A DNA stretch of 21,396 nucleotides from Chromera velia (lineage: Eukaryota > Sar > Chromeraceae), in the NCBI GenBank assembly GCA_018398765.1, contig JAHBMJ010005768.1, positions 127,587-148,982 of the forward strand, given 5' to 3'. This document shows positions 9,839-19,559 of the stretch, piece by piece. Each line of letters opens with the position of its first letter. The stretch's first letter is position 1. Under the pieces are notes generated by a model, which saw nothing but the letters and a program-made list of their open reading frames with translations, searched no databases and was not told the origin of the DNA. The translations under genes were made by a program, and so were the position numbers.

Positions 9839-9995
9839 AAGAACAGAAAGTGAAGGAATCGGTGGCAGTCAAAGGTGATGGAGGCAAAAAGCGGGAACTT
9901 AGGCCCAAGCCAACAAAGAAACAAAAAATAAAACAGGAGAAGGAGAAGGCTTGTACAGAGAAACTTGAGGCTGAGAGTCTCAGATGAAAGCGTGA

Positions 9996-10193
9996 GATGA
10001 TGCCAATGTACTCTTCCCGGTAGGTGTTCACGCTGCTGCCTCAGGAAGGAGACAGCGAAGCAGTACTGCTCTATTATATAAAGAGAAGAAGAGGGAGTAT
10101 TGGAAAGAGGTTGGTCGACTGGCACGAGCGGGTATTCCGGAAATGATTCAAGACCCCTCAGTACCAGTGAAGCCTGCAGAAATGGAGAATTAA
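9996..10193 (+). pseudogene. C-terminal fragment of the gag-like protein
   Basis: Open in the same frame as 8526-8846, ending at TAA 10191-10193. It contains LLYKEKKREYWKEVGRLA then RAGIPEMIQDP, a convincing amphipathic, charged segment. A TGA just upstream (9993-9995) separates it from earlier frames. It is probably the true C-terminus of the ancestral protein. Confidence 0.35.
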
Positions 10194-11314
10194 GGCTTGA
10201 TAATCGTTTGAGCCCGGGCTTTGTCGTGTGCTCGTTTGCTTTGGTTTGTCCGTCTACATAATTTTACTTCGCCTCGTTGTGACGTATCTGGTTCGTTTTC
10301 TTTGCCTGCTCTTACCGGTATAAGGAACATTACCTGTTGTCTTTTTTGATTGAGCCATCGGTTTCTGTTGAAAGAGCATTAATAGAAAGGGAGACCTCAC
10401 ACTCGCATTTGGCTTACAGTTCATTTCTGTTTCCTTCATCCGCTTGATCGTTCGGTGATCAATCTGTCAGCGTGTCTGTCAGATTCTGTCGGCACCTGAT
10501 CTCACGTTGTTTGCCCAGATTTTTTTTTACCCGTCATGCGCGTCTTGGCACTAAGTCTTTTGCGTGCTTAGACCGTGGGGACGCGGTCAGGAGGGAGGGG
10601 GCACGTGGGCTCATATGGGTATGAGTAGTTCTCAGAGAGAGAAGGAACATGTGGCAAGAGGAGAGAGAGAGCGGTGTAGATGGAAAGAAAGATAAAAGGG
10701 AATCAAGACGAGAAGCCGTCGATCGTAGTAATAAAAAGAAACAAACTGCAAAGGGAGGCAAGATGACAAAGGAGCGATGAGAGAATTTGGATGGTTGTGT
10801 CAACCATGTGTGTGTTTCACACTGGGCTGGCTGTCAGAACAATCATTCACATCAATAATCGAATTCACAATCTTTGCCTTCAAGAAGAAAGACTAACCTC
10901 GATGCCATTTGCATAAATGCCAACAGAAGAAGATGCTTCAGTAGGAAAGAAACAAAGAAAAGAGAACGACAGACAACTCTTTGCTGTCAGCGCAGTGTGA
11001 TTGCGAGAAGGAGGCTGACACTCACATCGATCGGCGAAGAGAGAGAATGAGAGTTGAAGTTAGACAGAGGTGACTGGGTTGGCTGTGGAAAAACTAATCA
11101 TATCAGTACATCTCATGCGCTGCTGAACTTTAAGTTTGAGTCCTGTGAGCAATCCTCAACTCTGCCTTTCATGTGATACAAGAGAGCTCACCTTGAGTCA
11201 TGCAATGGTTATCAGCTCAATCAATAGCCAATGCGATTGTTTGACTCTGTTCTACTTAGCATTGTGTATGACATGACTGCCTGCATGCGATTTAAGTGGC
11301 AGGGGCGCTACTCT
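10194..11314. other. non-coding 3' part of the LTR element
   Basis: About 1.1 kb between the last gag-like fragment and the polypurine tract. Stops are frequent in all plus frames. The stretch 10630-10770 is purine-rich. No polymerase or integrase motif was found. In an autonomous element this interval would hold the pol gene. Confidence 0.45.
10590..10606 (+). repeat. internal second copy of the polypurine tract
   Basis: The 17-mer GGAGGGAGGGGGCACGT is identical to the polypurine tract and LTR junction at 11315-11331. It may be a central polypurine tract or a trace of an earlier LTR junction. Confidence 0.5.
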
Positions 11315-11326
11315 GGAGGGAGGGGG
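11315..11326 (+). other. polypurine tract
   Basis: GGAGGGAGGGGG, followed by CA and then the first base of the 3' LTR at 11329. This is the expected position of the plus-strand primer for reverse transcription. Confidence 0.75.
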
Positions 11327-11328
11327 CA

Positions 11329-11561
11329 CGTAGCATTGTGGAGGTTAGAATATAACTATAACAAGCATTTGTGTCACAACCGTGTCTTAGACTACGGTGG
11401 GCGCAGCGTCGAGCGCACCATATAGAATGCAATACAGAATTAATGGTGCTCACATGCAGTCAATAGCAAGTCATCTGTTGTTTAGCTTAAACCCAAGAGA
11501 TTACAGTACTGACTTTGCATGACAGAACTTTAATCTTATGAGCCCCGTACGCTACCCGACG
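11329..11561 (+). repeat. 3' LTR
   Basis: 233 bp, CGTAGC ... CCCGACG, matching the 5' LTR. Of the differences, seven are G in the 5' copy against A in the 3' copy, and four of these cluster within 11 bp near 11350. Confidence 0.88.
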
Positions 11562-11566
11562 TAGTT
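11562..11566. repeat. target-site duplication, right copy (TAGTT)
   Basis: Identical to 8119-8123. Confidence 0.8.
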
Positions 11567-11899
11567 CATTTTCAAACCAATTGTTTGACAGTTTCGTTTC
11601 AAACTTTATTGTACTTTAGGAGTTGTATATCTTTTTATTAGAATTGGAACTAATGGAAATTTGTTAGTCTGTTGAAGACTCAGTATGAAGTAGTGTGAAG
11701 AGACATGCGGCTCTGCTCTTGAATACGTATACCATATAACTATATATAACACTATAAACAGACAATCAAACAGACAAACAGTCAGTGATGATTATCCACA
11801 GTCGATCCTTTTGAATAAAGTTCAGTTTTTTTTTAGTTTTTCTTCGACTGTAATTTTCTGCTTAGACCTGCTGAGACCCTCGGTACCCTGATGATGCAT
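11567..11899. other. AT-rich intergenic DNA
   Basis: No coding signal. It is AT-rich, with short alternating TATA stretches near 11725-11755 and a T-run near 11826-11838. Confidence 0.4.
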
Positions 11900-12019
11900 G
11901 AGCGAGGCGAAGCTCCCGCGAGGGGGCGGCCGGGGGGCGCGCGCGCATGTCGCGCGGCCGGCCGGCCCGTGCCGGGCCCGTATGGGAGCCGGCCGCCATG
12001 CATCGAGCCCGGCGCCGGT
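11900..12019. promoter_or_regulatory. GC-rich palindromic block upstream of NPL4
   Basis: About 120 bp of very high G+C with CGCGCGCG, GGCCGGCC and GCCGGC palindromes, between two ATGCAT words (11893 and 11998). It lies about 290 bp before the NPL4 ATG and is bounded sharply by AT-rich DNA. A promoter-associated function is inferred from its position and from similar blocks before the other two plus-strand genes. Confidence 0.35.
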
Positions 12020-12311
12020 AATCGATATGCAAATTTAATTGTGGAGTGAAGCAAGTATCGTCAGAGATCACAGATACAGTCGCCCACGCCCAGCCAACAC
12101 AGACCAAGACATTTTACGCACCCGTTGTGGTCACGGATTTTCTGAACGAGGGGTGCAAGAGGTGTGAGAAGTTTTTTTTTTGTCGAGTGGCTTTCAAGTG
12201 GAGACTGTGCAGATCTGCCGTCTCGTTCTTCTCGACCGGCCCATCTTCGACAGATCGCCTGTCCGGGCGCCACATTCACGCAAACAATCAGTTGGAGGAG
12301 CTGCAATAAGA

Positions 12312-15300
12312 ATGGCTGATGCGGGTGGGGCCGCAGGAGCGGGCGGGACTCCGGATGAAACAAACTTCCGCCCCTTTGACTCGTGGCTGAAAGAGAGGAT
12401 GTACAACATTGGAGATCTGCCCATGATGAGGTCGTACAAACCCTCTATTTTGGAGAAGGGAAGGATGTTGAAGGTTAGCTGGAGATCTGGACGCAGCTGT
12501 AAGATGTTGATGCTGTGGAGGAGCACGGGCGGGTACGGGATCCCTGAGCTTCAACTATCTCTTCTAACTCTCCATTTCAGTGTGTACCCGTTTCAAGTTG
12601 CATCATCTGAATCATGCCAAACCCTGGGGAGAGAAAAAATTTGTGTCTCCCACATTGATTCTGCGTTGCATTTTTGTACTCCCCGGACCTTTCCCTCTCA
12701 GATACAAACTGTACTGCACAGTTTCGATAGCAGTTAGAAAGAAGAAGTTTGTACACGTATGTGCATTGCTGCAGCTCCCCCCTCCCGTCACTCTGAAGCG
12801 CCAGCCGTACCGACACGTCGACCTGATTGAGTTCATGAACGTCGATGAGGTCGCAAGCTTCGTCAGGTACTGGCAGGGTGACCTCCAGTTGTGTCAGCAG
12901 AGAATCGGGTTCCTCTACGGGTATTACAGATCAGACTCCAGTTACCCTCTCGGAGTTAGGGCGGTGCTGGAGTGTATGTATGAACCCAAACAGGTCGGCA
13001 GGGGACAATATGGTTTTTCGATTTGTGTATGATACACGCGGTAGGGCGCTGTGTGTATGTGTCCTCATGGGCCAGACAGATAGATGCATTCTGATACGTG
13101 ACGGTGACAGAGAATGCGTGATTCCGCTCTAGGGGTGGAGAATAGTTGGAGGAGCCGGAGAGATGCCTCGGCAGGATTCTTTCTCTCGTGTGGGGAGTTG
13201 CAAGAATTCCATTTGTTCTCTCTCTATCTATATCTCTATCTATCTATTTATCTCTCTCTCTATCTCTCTGTGTGTGTGTGTGTGTGTGTGTGGTGGAAGA
13301 TGAATACAGACCTCTGTCTGTCTCTCTCTTCCTCCTTTTTTCGTTATTCCGCTTTCTGCAATCTGTCAGAAGGGTTTGTTGTCTTTCCTCGATCCGCGTC
13401 GTTGTCTTTCTGTTTCTGTGTCCACACGCCTTGCACTTTGGAAGCTTCCCATATCTGCCCTTCAGGCCTCTCTCTCTCTATTTCCCTCGCTTCTGGATTG
13501 ATCGACTGTCAGCAGAGCACACGACTGGGAGAGTGGAGAGAGAAACTATACCCCTTCATCCCGATTTTGCATCTCTCACACCCTCCCTCCCTCTCTCCCT
13601 CCATTCCTCTTGCAGACCCCAGTCGGTACCGACGCCTTCCAGCTTCTCGAGGACCCTTTCCAGCCGGTGGTTGACAAAGTCGTGGAGGCTCTGGGGTTGG
13701 AGAGAATTGGGGTCATCTTCACTCACCTGGGCCGAGAGGAGCTTCTGACCTCTCAGGAATTAATGCAGTATGCCAGGTGGGACACGGCGCAAGCAAACAC
13801 ACATATGCCGATACACACACCTGAGGCACAGGGTCACACATACACACTCACGCAACCTTGGTTTGTTTGAACGTGCGGCGGATGATCCGTCGTCTTGTTC
13901 TTCCTTTCCTTTCCTTCCTTTTCTCCCCTCCCGATTCCCTACACCCCCCTTTCTTCTTCCGGCACTCCTTCTTGCCCTCCCATGGAGCTTACCACTTGCT
14001 CTCTTTCACTCATTGGTTACACGTATGTACAAACAATTACATCGTTCATTTGTCTGTTGGCCCTTCTTGTTCTAATTGTTCCTACCTCCTTGTTCAATTT
14101 CCGTTTCTCTGCCTCTGTCTCTGTCTCTTCCTTCCTTCTTTTCACCTTTCGCTCTATCTGTACATCGATCTTTCTCATTTACTCCATAGATGGGTAGAAA
14201 ATGAAGAAGCATACGATGTCCTGCCTGAATGCAGGATAGGATGGGATCTGCGGAAGGAGACACATTTCACCAAATACCCATTGAGCAAGCAGGTCATCGT
14301 CACGCTCTCACCAGACGCCCAGGGCGCCATTCAACCGCACGCATTCATGGTGGCAGACATGGTCCGTCTGCTGCCAGCAAGAACTTTCTTCAGACGACCG
14401 GGGAGTGTGTGTGTGTATGTATGTGTGAATGTGTGTGTGTGTGTGTATGTGTGAATGCGTGTGTGAGAAACGAAGGTCGATATTTGAGGGAGCTATCCTT
14501 TTATTTTTGCTCGGCATCGGAACCGAGATCGCCCTTTTTCTTTGGCATCGATTTTTGTTGTTTTTCCAAACACGAAAGCCATTCGACGCGAGTGCTTCTT
14601 GTGTGAGTGAGGGCACAAATGGCACAGACCAATCAAGTACATGAGGTGCGCATCTTTTTTTCTTCAACGCATTTGTCTTTGTCCGCTTGCCCGCCTGACG
14701 CGAGTCATATTTTCCGTGTCCCTACCCTCCTCCCTCAACTTCTTCTGTCTCTCTTCGGTTTCCCCCCTTTTTTTCCAGGTAGGCTGGTCTATTTGACTCT
14801 GACAGTCTCTCTTCCGGCCAGCGCCTTCTCCAGTCCCCAGCTCCTCTCTATCTAGACGGGTGTATGTATTGATCGTATGTCTCTTTCCCTTCCCGTCTTG
14901 CAGCTTTTGGCATTTGTGCGGGACGAAATCCTGATGGAGCCTGACAAGCCGAACGAAATGAAGGTTAAAGAGGTGGAAAAGGTCCGCCCTGGATCGGTAA
15001 TGAATGTGAAGGGGCGACTGGGGAGGGGAGCAATTTTGCATGTATGTATGCCTGCGGGTAAATGTGCGAGAAAGTCAAAATAGGAGCAAAATTTCTCACA
15101 CAGACGTCCAGATGCATGCGTCTGTCGTTTCCTGGAAGTAATGATGTCAACCGAGTGAGCAGAAGCAAAGACAGAGACAGAGAACTGTCCCCCTCTCCCT
15201 GCCTACCTGCCTTGCAAAGCGCGAGGAAAAGGAGACCAAAAAAAAAGGAGGGAGGATACAAAAAGGCAAGGAAGGAAGGAGTAGACTACAAGAGAGAAAG

Positions 15301-15668
15301 AAAAAAGGAGTCAGTCGACCAAAACCATTCTTTTTTCTCTCTACCCCCTTCCCCCCTTGCAGCACCAGCTGATGCCGCAGGTCCTCGAGAAAGGAAAGGA
15401 GACGAAGACCTTCGACCCCGACTGGATGATCGTCAGAATCGCAGACTCACAACCGAAGGGAACTGTGAGTCTTTTCTTCCCATATATTTATGTATGAAAA
15501 TGTATGAAAATAGATACATGCACAGAATCCCAGACTCACAACCGAAGGGAACTGTGAGTCGGTTGGCATGCAGACCTTGATTCGATTCCTCTCTCTCCCC
15601 ACAAACTCTTTCTGCCTCTCTGTCTTGCATTTTTTTTTTCATTCTTTGCCTGTGTGCAATCGAAAGAA

Positions 15669-15707
<39 letters not shown>

Positions 15708-16262
15708 GGACGACGCTCTTCTTCTCCCTCTCAGAATCAGAAAACAGCCCAAAGATCACACAACACGACCAGATCCTTCGTTGCACACAAAGATCCATCC
15801 TTCCGCTCTTCTGAATGGACTCAAAGGATTCTCTCGGGTCTCCGGCATGTGTCGTGGAATGAAGCGGCCTCTCATTGTTGTCTTTTGCTGGACAGAAATT
15901 TTCCTTTCCTTTCCTGCCTTGTCGAGGGTCCCCAAACTGACCCCTTCCTAGCTCTCCTGTGTCCGTTCCATGGTATGGTGCTTGAATGAGGCCAGCCTCT
16001 GCTTTTCCCTTCTTGGCCGGCTCCGCTTTTTCGACAATCGCGCAAACCTCTTTCTTGAGCCTGTCTCTCTTCCCCTCTCTCCTTTGTTTAGGCCTGCGTT
16101 TGACCCAGCACTTCTTCATTCACCTCATGCAGGCACCCCTTGGATGTGCAAATGAAAGCACCGTCTCCTCCTTCTAGTGCCCCTTCTTCTTCACCCGCAT
16201 GCTCCCTCCCGCACCCGCTCTTCTCCCTCGATCATCTCTCTGATGGTCTGTCTGTCTGTCTA

Positions 16263-16295
<33 letters not shown>

Positions 16296-17093
16296 GTGTG
16301 TATATGCCTGTCTGTCCGTCTATTCGTCTGCAGCCGAAGAAGTTCTTCCAATTCTCCAAATTTCCCCGAATGAACCGACTGGTGGACCCCACGCCTCAAG
16401 ACTGCGCGGTCGGTCGGTGGGTCGGTCTGCCTGCATGTCTGTCGAATGGCCGAAAGGGGGGGGACTCGTTTAGGGAGAAGAGGGGGAGTCGCTCCGAATG
16501 AATGACCGTTCGTGCACGGCTGCAAACAATACGCGCTTCTTTCTGCTCCCTCTGGACACATTCGGGGGGCTCTTTTTTCGTTGAATCCTCCCATGCAGTC
16601 TGTCTGTAGACTTACTTCTGTTTACCCGAAACACAGTTAAATCAAAGGAGGGAGGATCAAGTGGATTGACGCATGTATGCATGATTCAGTTCAGTCCGGT
16701 AACACCTGAAGCACTCGCTGGTTGAAAAAACACTCAAAAGTCTTTCTGGAACAAGAGATGCCATATGGTTTCTCTCCCCCCCTGACTCTGTAAGCCTGTG
16801 TGTGCGTGATTGTGTGTGCATCTGTCGGTGTGGAGACGCTTTTTATGTCTGTGTCTCTTTCTATCGGTACCTGCGATTATGTGTGTGTCTCCCTCCGTCG
16901 GTGAATGTGCATGCAGAACTACTTCAGGTCTCTTCCCTCGGGAGGTCCCTCTTGGAAGCGGTTCTCAGACTTTCACCTTCTTCTCTTCATCGCAAAGCTC
17001 TTCGATCTGGAGACGGCAATCAACGTCGCCAAGAGCGTGGCAGAGAAGAAGGACATCGAAATGGAAGAAGTCCTGAAGTCGATCGCCGGGTGA
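12312..17093 (+). CDS. NPL4: NPL4, ubiquitin-binding cofactor of Cdc48/p97 (eight exons)
   Basis: Exons: 12312-12498, 12581-12993, 13616-13776, 14190-14361, 14904-14996, 15363-15464, 16334-16408, 16917-17093; all GT-AG and phase-compatible. Ordered landmarks: FRPFDSWLKERM and NHAKPWGE (zinc-finger region, exons 1-2); VTLKRQPYRHVDLIEF, then RIGFLYGYY and PLGVRAVLECMYEP (start of the inactive MPN fold); LLEDPF ... GLERIGVIFTHLG (exon 3); AFVRDEILMEP (exon 5); FDPDWMIVRIADSQPKG (exon 6); SDFHLLLFIA (exon 8). With Ufd1, NPL4 recruits and unfolds ubiquitinated substrates at Cdc48 in ER-associated and chromatin-linked degradation. The length is about 415-450 aa. No N-terminal ubiquitin-like domain or C-terminal NZF finger is seen. 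The start is the first in-frame ATG before the homology. Exon 2 is uncertain at 12640-12780, where the zinc-finger cysteines are not intact in one frame and a short intron (about 12645-12701) is possible. Confidence 0.9.
13219..13292 (+). repeat. CTAT / CT / GT compound microsatellite in NPL4 intron 2
   Basis: CTAT units, then CT, then about ten GT units, inside the 622-bp intron 12994-13615. No coding potential. The surrounding Ser/Leu-rich frames are repeat-derived. Confidence 0.6.
14403..14466 (+). repeat. GT/GTAT/GAAT repeat in NPL4 intron 4
   Basis: Interrupted GT tract about 40 bp downstream of the exon 4 donor (14362). It contains two copies of a TATGTGTGAATG unit. Confidence 0.55.
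15434..15560 (+). repeat. direct duplication of the exon 6 end and donor
   Basis: A 38-bp segment spanning the last 31 bp of NPL4 exon 6 and the first 7 bp of its intron (15434-15471, ending TGTGAGTC) recurs at 15523-15560 with one mismatch (G15441 against C15530). The second copy carries a complete GTGAGT donor and has potential acceptors (CACAG, CCCAG) at its left edge. Confidence 0.9.
15671..15705 (+). repeat. (CT)n microsatellite in NPL4 intron 6
   Basis: About 17 uninterrupted CT units, within the 869-bp intron 15465-16333. Confidence 0.7.
16244..16322 (+). repeat. (GTCT)n array before the NPL4 exon 7 acceptor
   Basis: Mostly perfect GTCT units, degrading to GTGT/ATGCCT and then CTGTCCGT, ending about 10 bp before the acceptor gtctgcag at 16333. 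The array supplies pyrimidines but is not a plain polypyrimidine tract. Confidence 0.65.
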
Positions 17094-17930
17094 TCAATCA
17101 GAATTTGAGAATGGGCAACTCGAAGGAGGCAGCTAGAGCCTAGAGCCGGGTGGATGAGTGGATGGGTAGATATGATGGGGGGTGATGGGGACGGGGGCAG
17201 TAAATCCCTGGGGAACTATATGGTCGGTGGACTGGTTTCAAGTTCGCTTTAAAATCTAAAGTCTTTTACAACTTGATTGCTAGCTTGATTGCTTCTTACT
17301 ATAGTAGTCGCTTCTAGCTCGTTTGTCATACTTGGTGTCATACAAGCCTATTACAAGGCCTCAGTGTCGTTTCGTCATCACCTAATCGAAAGCGTGTGTA
17401 CATCGCTAGTAGATTTGATTCGCTACTAGGCTAGCTAGGAAATCATGTAGATTGATTGATTGATTGATTTGATTGATTTGAGTTTGTTAAAGCCTAGGTT
17501 AAGGCCTGGGTTCAAGCCGGCGAGCCGCCTCTAAGGGTTTGGCCAACTATATACATAGACATGCATGCAGAGTTTTAATCTAGGTTTTAATGCAGCAAGA
17601 TTAGTGATTAGTGATTAGTGGTGCCCTAGAGCACTGTCGCCGTTTATGGGCATGGATGCACCGTAGTAACTTAGCATAGCCCAAGGCCCCAAGTCATTAG
17701 TCTTATCATTAGTTTAAATTTATTGTCCCGTGTAAACTAATGTATTAATCTCATAATTAACTTCTAGATTAACTTAAAAACAAAGTCAAAAATCTATAAT
17801 AAAAAAAATATATTAAAAATATGAAATATGAAATGATTGAAATCAAAATGATCGATCATCATCGGAACCGACGATGGATCATGTAATATTTATTACTGTT
17901 TTAGTATAGGATTAGGATTAATGTCCGGAG
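17094..17930. other. NPL4 3' flank and AT-rich intergenic DNA
   Basis: No gene is seen. A GATT array lies near 17452-17484, and a poly-A/T-rich section near 17750-17830. An imperfect inverted repeat (GATCATCATCGG against CCGACGATGGATC) spans about 17853-17880. No canonical AATAAA lies close to the NPL4 stop. Confidence 0.4.
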
Positions 17931-18036
17931 GATTGGCCTCCCGCCCCAATGCTGAATTTCAGACGTACGACTTCCAGGGAAAGCGCTTAGACGCATCAGA
18001 CTTCCCTGGCTGGCCCGCACAGGTCTAGCCTGTGCC
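17925..18036. other. cluster of three consecutive hairpins
   Basis: Three inverted repeats follow one another: GGAGG/CCTCC near 17927-17942, CCAGGGAA ... TTCCCTGG near 17972-18010, and GCACAGG-TCTAG-CCTGTGC near 18017-18035. Such a series can be the fold of a small structured RNA or of a short mobile element. I do not recognise a known RNA family. Confidence 0.3.
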
Positions 18037-18091
18037 GCGTACTAGTCATATGATTGAAGTCATATTTGAAAAGTCTTTGGCGATTGAAACT

Positions 18092-18240
18092 AGAGGGAGG
18101 GAGGCAGAGAGATAGAGAGGGCTAGAGAGAGGGGGTGGGGGGGGGAGAGAGAGAGATGGAGAGGGACGGAGGGGGGGGGGGAGAGAGAAACAGAGAGAAA
18201 GAGAGAGAGAGAAGGTGGGGAGGGAGAGGGAGAGGAAGGT
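18092..18240. repeat. GA/GGGA purine-rich tract
   Basis: About 150 bp of almost pure purine on the plus strand, with two G-runs near 18138 and 18172. The Leu/Ser/Pro-rich minus frames over it are artefacts. Confidence 0.6.
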
Positions 18241-18949
18241 TGAGCAGAAAGGGCGCGTCCACATACACACGCACGTAAGCAAGTGCAGGAACATGCATGC
18301 GCATGTTTTCACACATCAATAGGAGAAGACACCCATTCTCTAACTCACGCACATACGCATGCATGCACTAGAGCCTGCACGAACACCTGCACACCCTTAT
18401 ACGCAAAGGCTAAACGCCTCGCAACAGCAGCCGAAGCACACACGAACACGGCTCAGGAGAAGTCTGAGTTGAGTGGCCAGGAAGGAAGGCTCTGAATCAT
18501 GAATTTTCTTCAACGCACTGGACTGTGTTAGTTGTCATTTCTTCATGAATATGCTTGGGACTATATTGATCGCTCATCTCTCAGCATTCTCTTGAGCGCG
18601 GTATTTCTGACTTGCGATGAAACTTGACTCTCTGTCGACTTGTTTGGTTGCCTCCATTTGAAGCAGGTTAGTAACCCCGCTGCTATGACCAGGCCAGTGT
18701 GCCCTGATCGGTACATCAGCCCCCGATTGAATTACCGTCAACTCGAATCCACCCGCAGAAAAGCAGGCGCGAATGTCCAAATAAACCGTTTCTCTCTTCT
18801 GGCGCTTGCATTGGTCATTTTTTCAACCAAGGAGGCAGTGTGAATTTTGAAACTTGTGCTTTCCTCGAAGACGCTCAATTTTGACACCCCGCTTGAAGTT
18901 CGCTGAACCTCGATCCCTCACGATCCGGCCTCTGCTTCATGTACCGTAC

Positions 18950-19069
18950 CTGCAGTGTCAATTAAATTGAAGGGAATGAAGATTCCGACCTGAGCAGTGC
19001 CCGGCCGTCTCCTTCTCGATGTATTGTCAAACGCTTCTTCGACTTCGACAGTTGGTAGGATGGAGAAGT
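18950..19069 (-). CDS. possible minus-strand internal exon, unknown product
   Basis: On the minus strand a good acceptor (ttctctatttgcag) precedes 19069, and a CTGCAG|GTACGG donor follows 18950. The 120-bp segment encodes FSILPTVEVEEAFDN, then RPGTAQVGIFIPFNLIDTA in one frame. The composition looks protein-like, but I recognise no domain. It could belong to the putative secreted-protein gene starting at 19823, although phases between the guessed exons do not join cleanly. Confidence 0.25.
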
Positions 19070-19320
19070 CTGCAAATAGAGAAAAATGACGTATCGCCGT
19101 TTTTTGGATACTTCGGCTAGTATTATTGTATGCGTTCTCGAAAAAATAGACAAAAAAAAATGTATTTTCGCCGCATACGTGCATTGCCCGTAAAAACAGT
19201 GTATGCGATGGAAAAGCTGAGAGCCTATACCGCGTACACTTGAATTTTACAATTTCGTCACAGGATGCGATTCGGGATTTATTTTTTTGAAAAAAAAAAA
19301 AGTTTTCAGATGCATGCAAA

Positions 19321-19344
19321 GGGCCCCCAACATGTTGGGGGCCC
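19321..19344. repeat. 24-bp perfect palindrome
   Basis: GGGCCCCCAACA followed directly by its exact reverse complement TGTTGGGGGCCC, with no spacer. A TGCATGC word lies 3 bp to its left. Confidence 0.9.
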
Positions 19345-19456
19345 CTAGCATACATTTCAAAACTTATTTTTTTTCGTTTGAAATTAATCTAAATCAAGTA
19401 TGCTATGCAAATTTCAGCTAAACGCGGTATACCTGTGGCAAGCTCAAGATGCTCAC

Positions 19457-19540
19457 CTCTCTGCTAGAGAATTCACGCAAAGATCTTCTCCCAGCGTGCC
19501 GGGTATTTCTTGTATTCGCAGACTGCTTTCGTAAAGACGC
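19457..19540 (-). CDS. possible minus-strand exon 2 of the secreted-protein gene
   Basis: 84 bp bounded on the minus strand by an acceptor (acacaagcag) and a strong donor (GAGAG|GTGAGC). One frame reads VFTKAVCEYKKYPARWEKI and then stops; another reads RLYESSLRIQEIPGTLGEDL and stays open. I cannot choose between them by eye. Confidence 0.25.
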
Positions 19541-19559
19541 CTGCTTGTGTGTATTCGTT

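Larger units (their letters stand above)
8124..11561 (+). mobile_element. complete non-autonomous LTR retrotransposon with TAGTT target duplication
   Basis: Two direct repeats of 232 and 233 bp (8124-8355 and 11329-11561) bound about 3.0 kb. The element is flanked by the identical 5-mer TAGTT (8119-8123 and 11562-11566), the size of duplication expected from an integrase. A primer-binding site abuts the 5' LTR and a polypurine tract precedes the 3' LTR by 2 nt. The internal region has decayed gag-like frames only. I see no protease, reverse transcriptase, RNase H or integrase motifs, so it would need enzymes from another element. The LTR ends are CG...CG (CGTAGC ... GACG), not TG...CA. The LTRs differ at about 14 sites plus one indel, so the insertion is not recent. 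Confidence 0.88.

Noticed and set aside
12474-12581. Apparent GT...CA or TT...AG intron after the NPL4 MLK codons
   Set aside because: A strong canonical donor, AGCT|GTAAGA at 12499, has the right phase and joins cleanly to the acceptor at 12580.
12757-12774. 18-bp GT...AG mini-intron (GTATGTGCATTGCTGCAG)
   Set aside because: Removing it is in frame, but it would delete the only nearby zinc-finger cysteine, and no other intron here is under 50 bp.
17505-17525. tRNA T-arm-like GGGTTCAAGCC
   Set aside because: No acceptor, D or anticodon stems can be built around it.
18663-18669. TACTAAC branch-point consensus on the minus strand
   Set aside because: No suitable acceptor and conserved coding exon follow, so a single 7-mer is not evidence of an intron.
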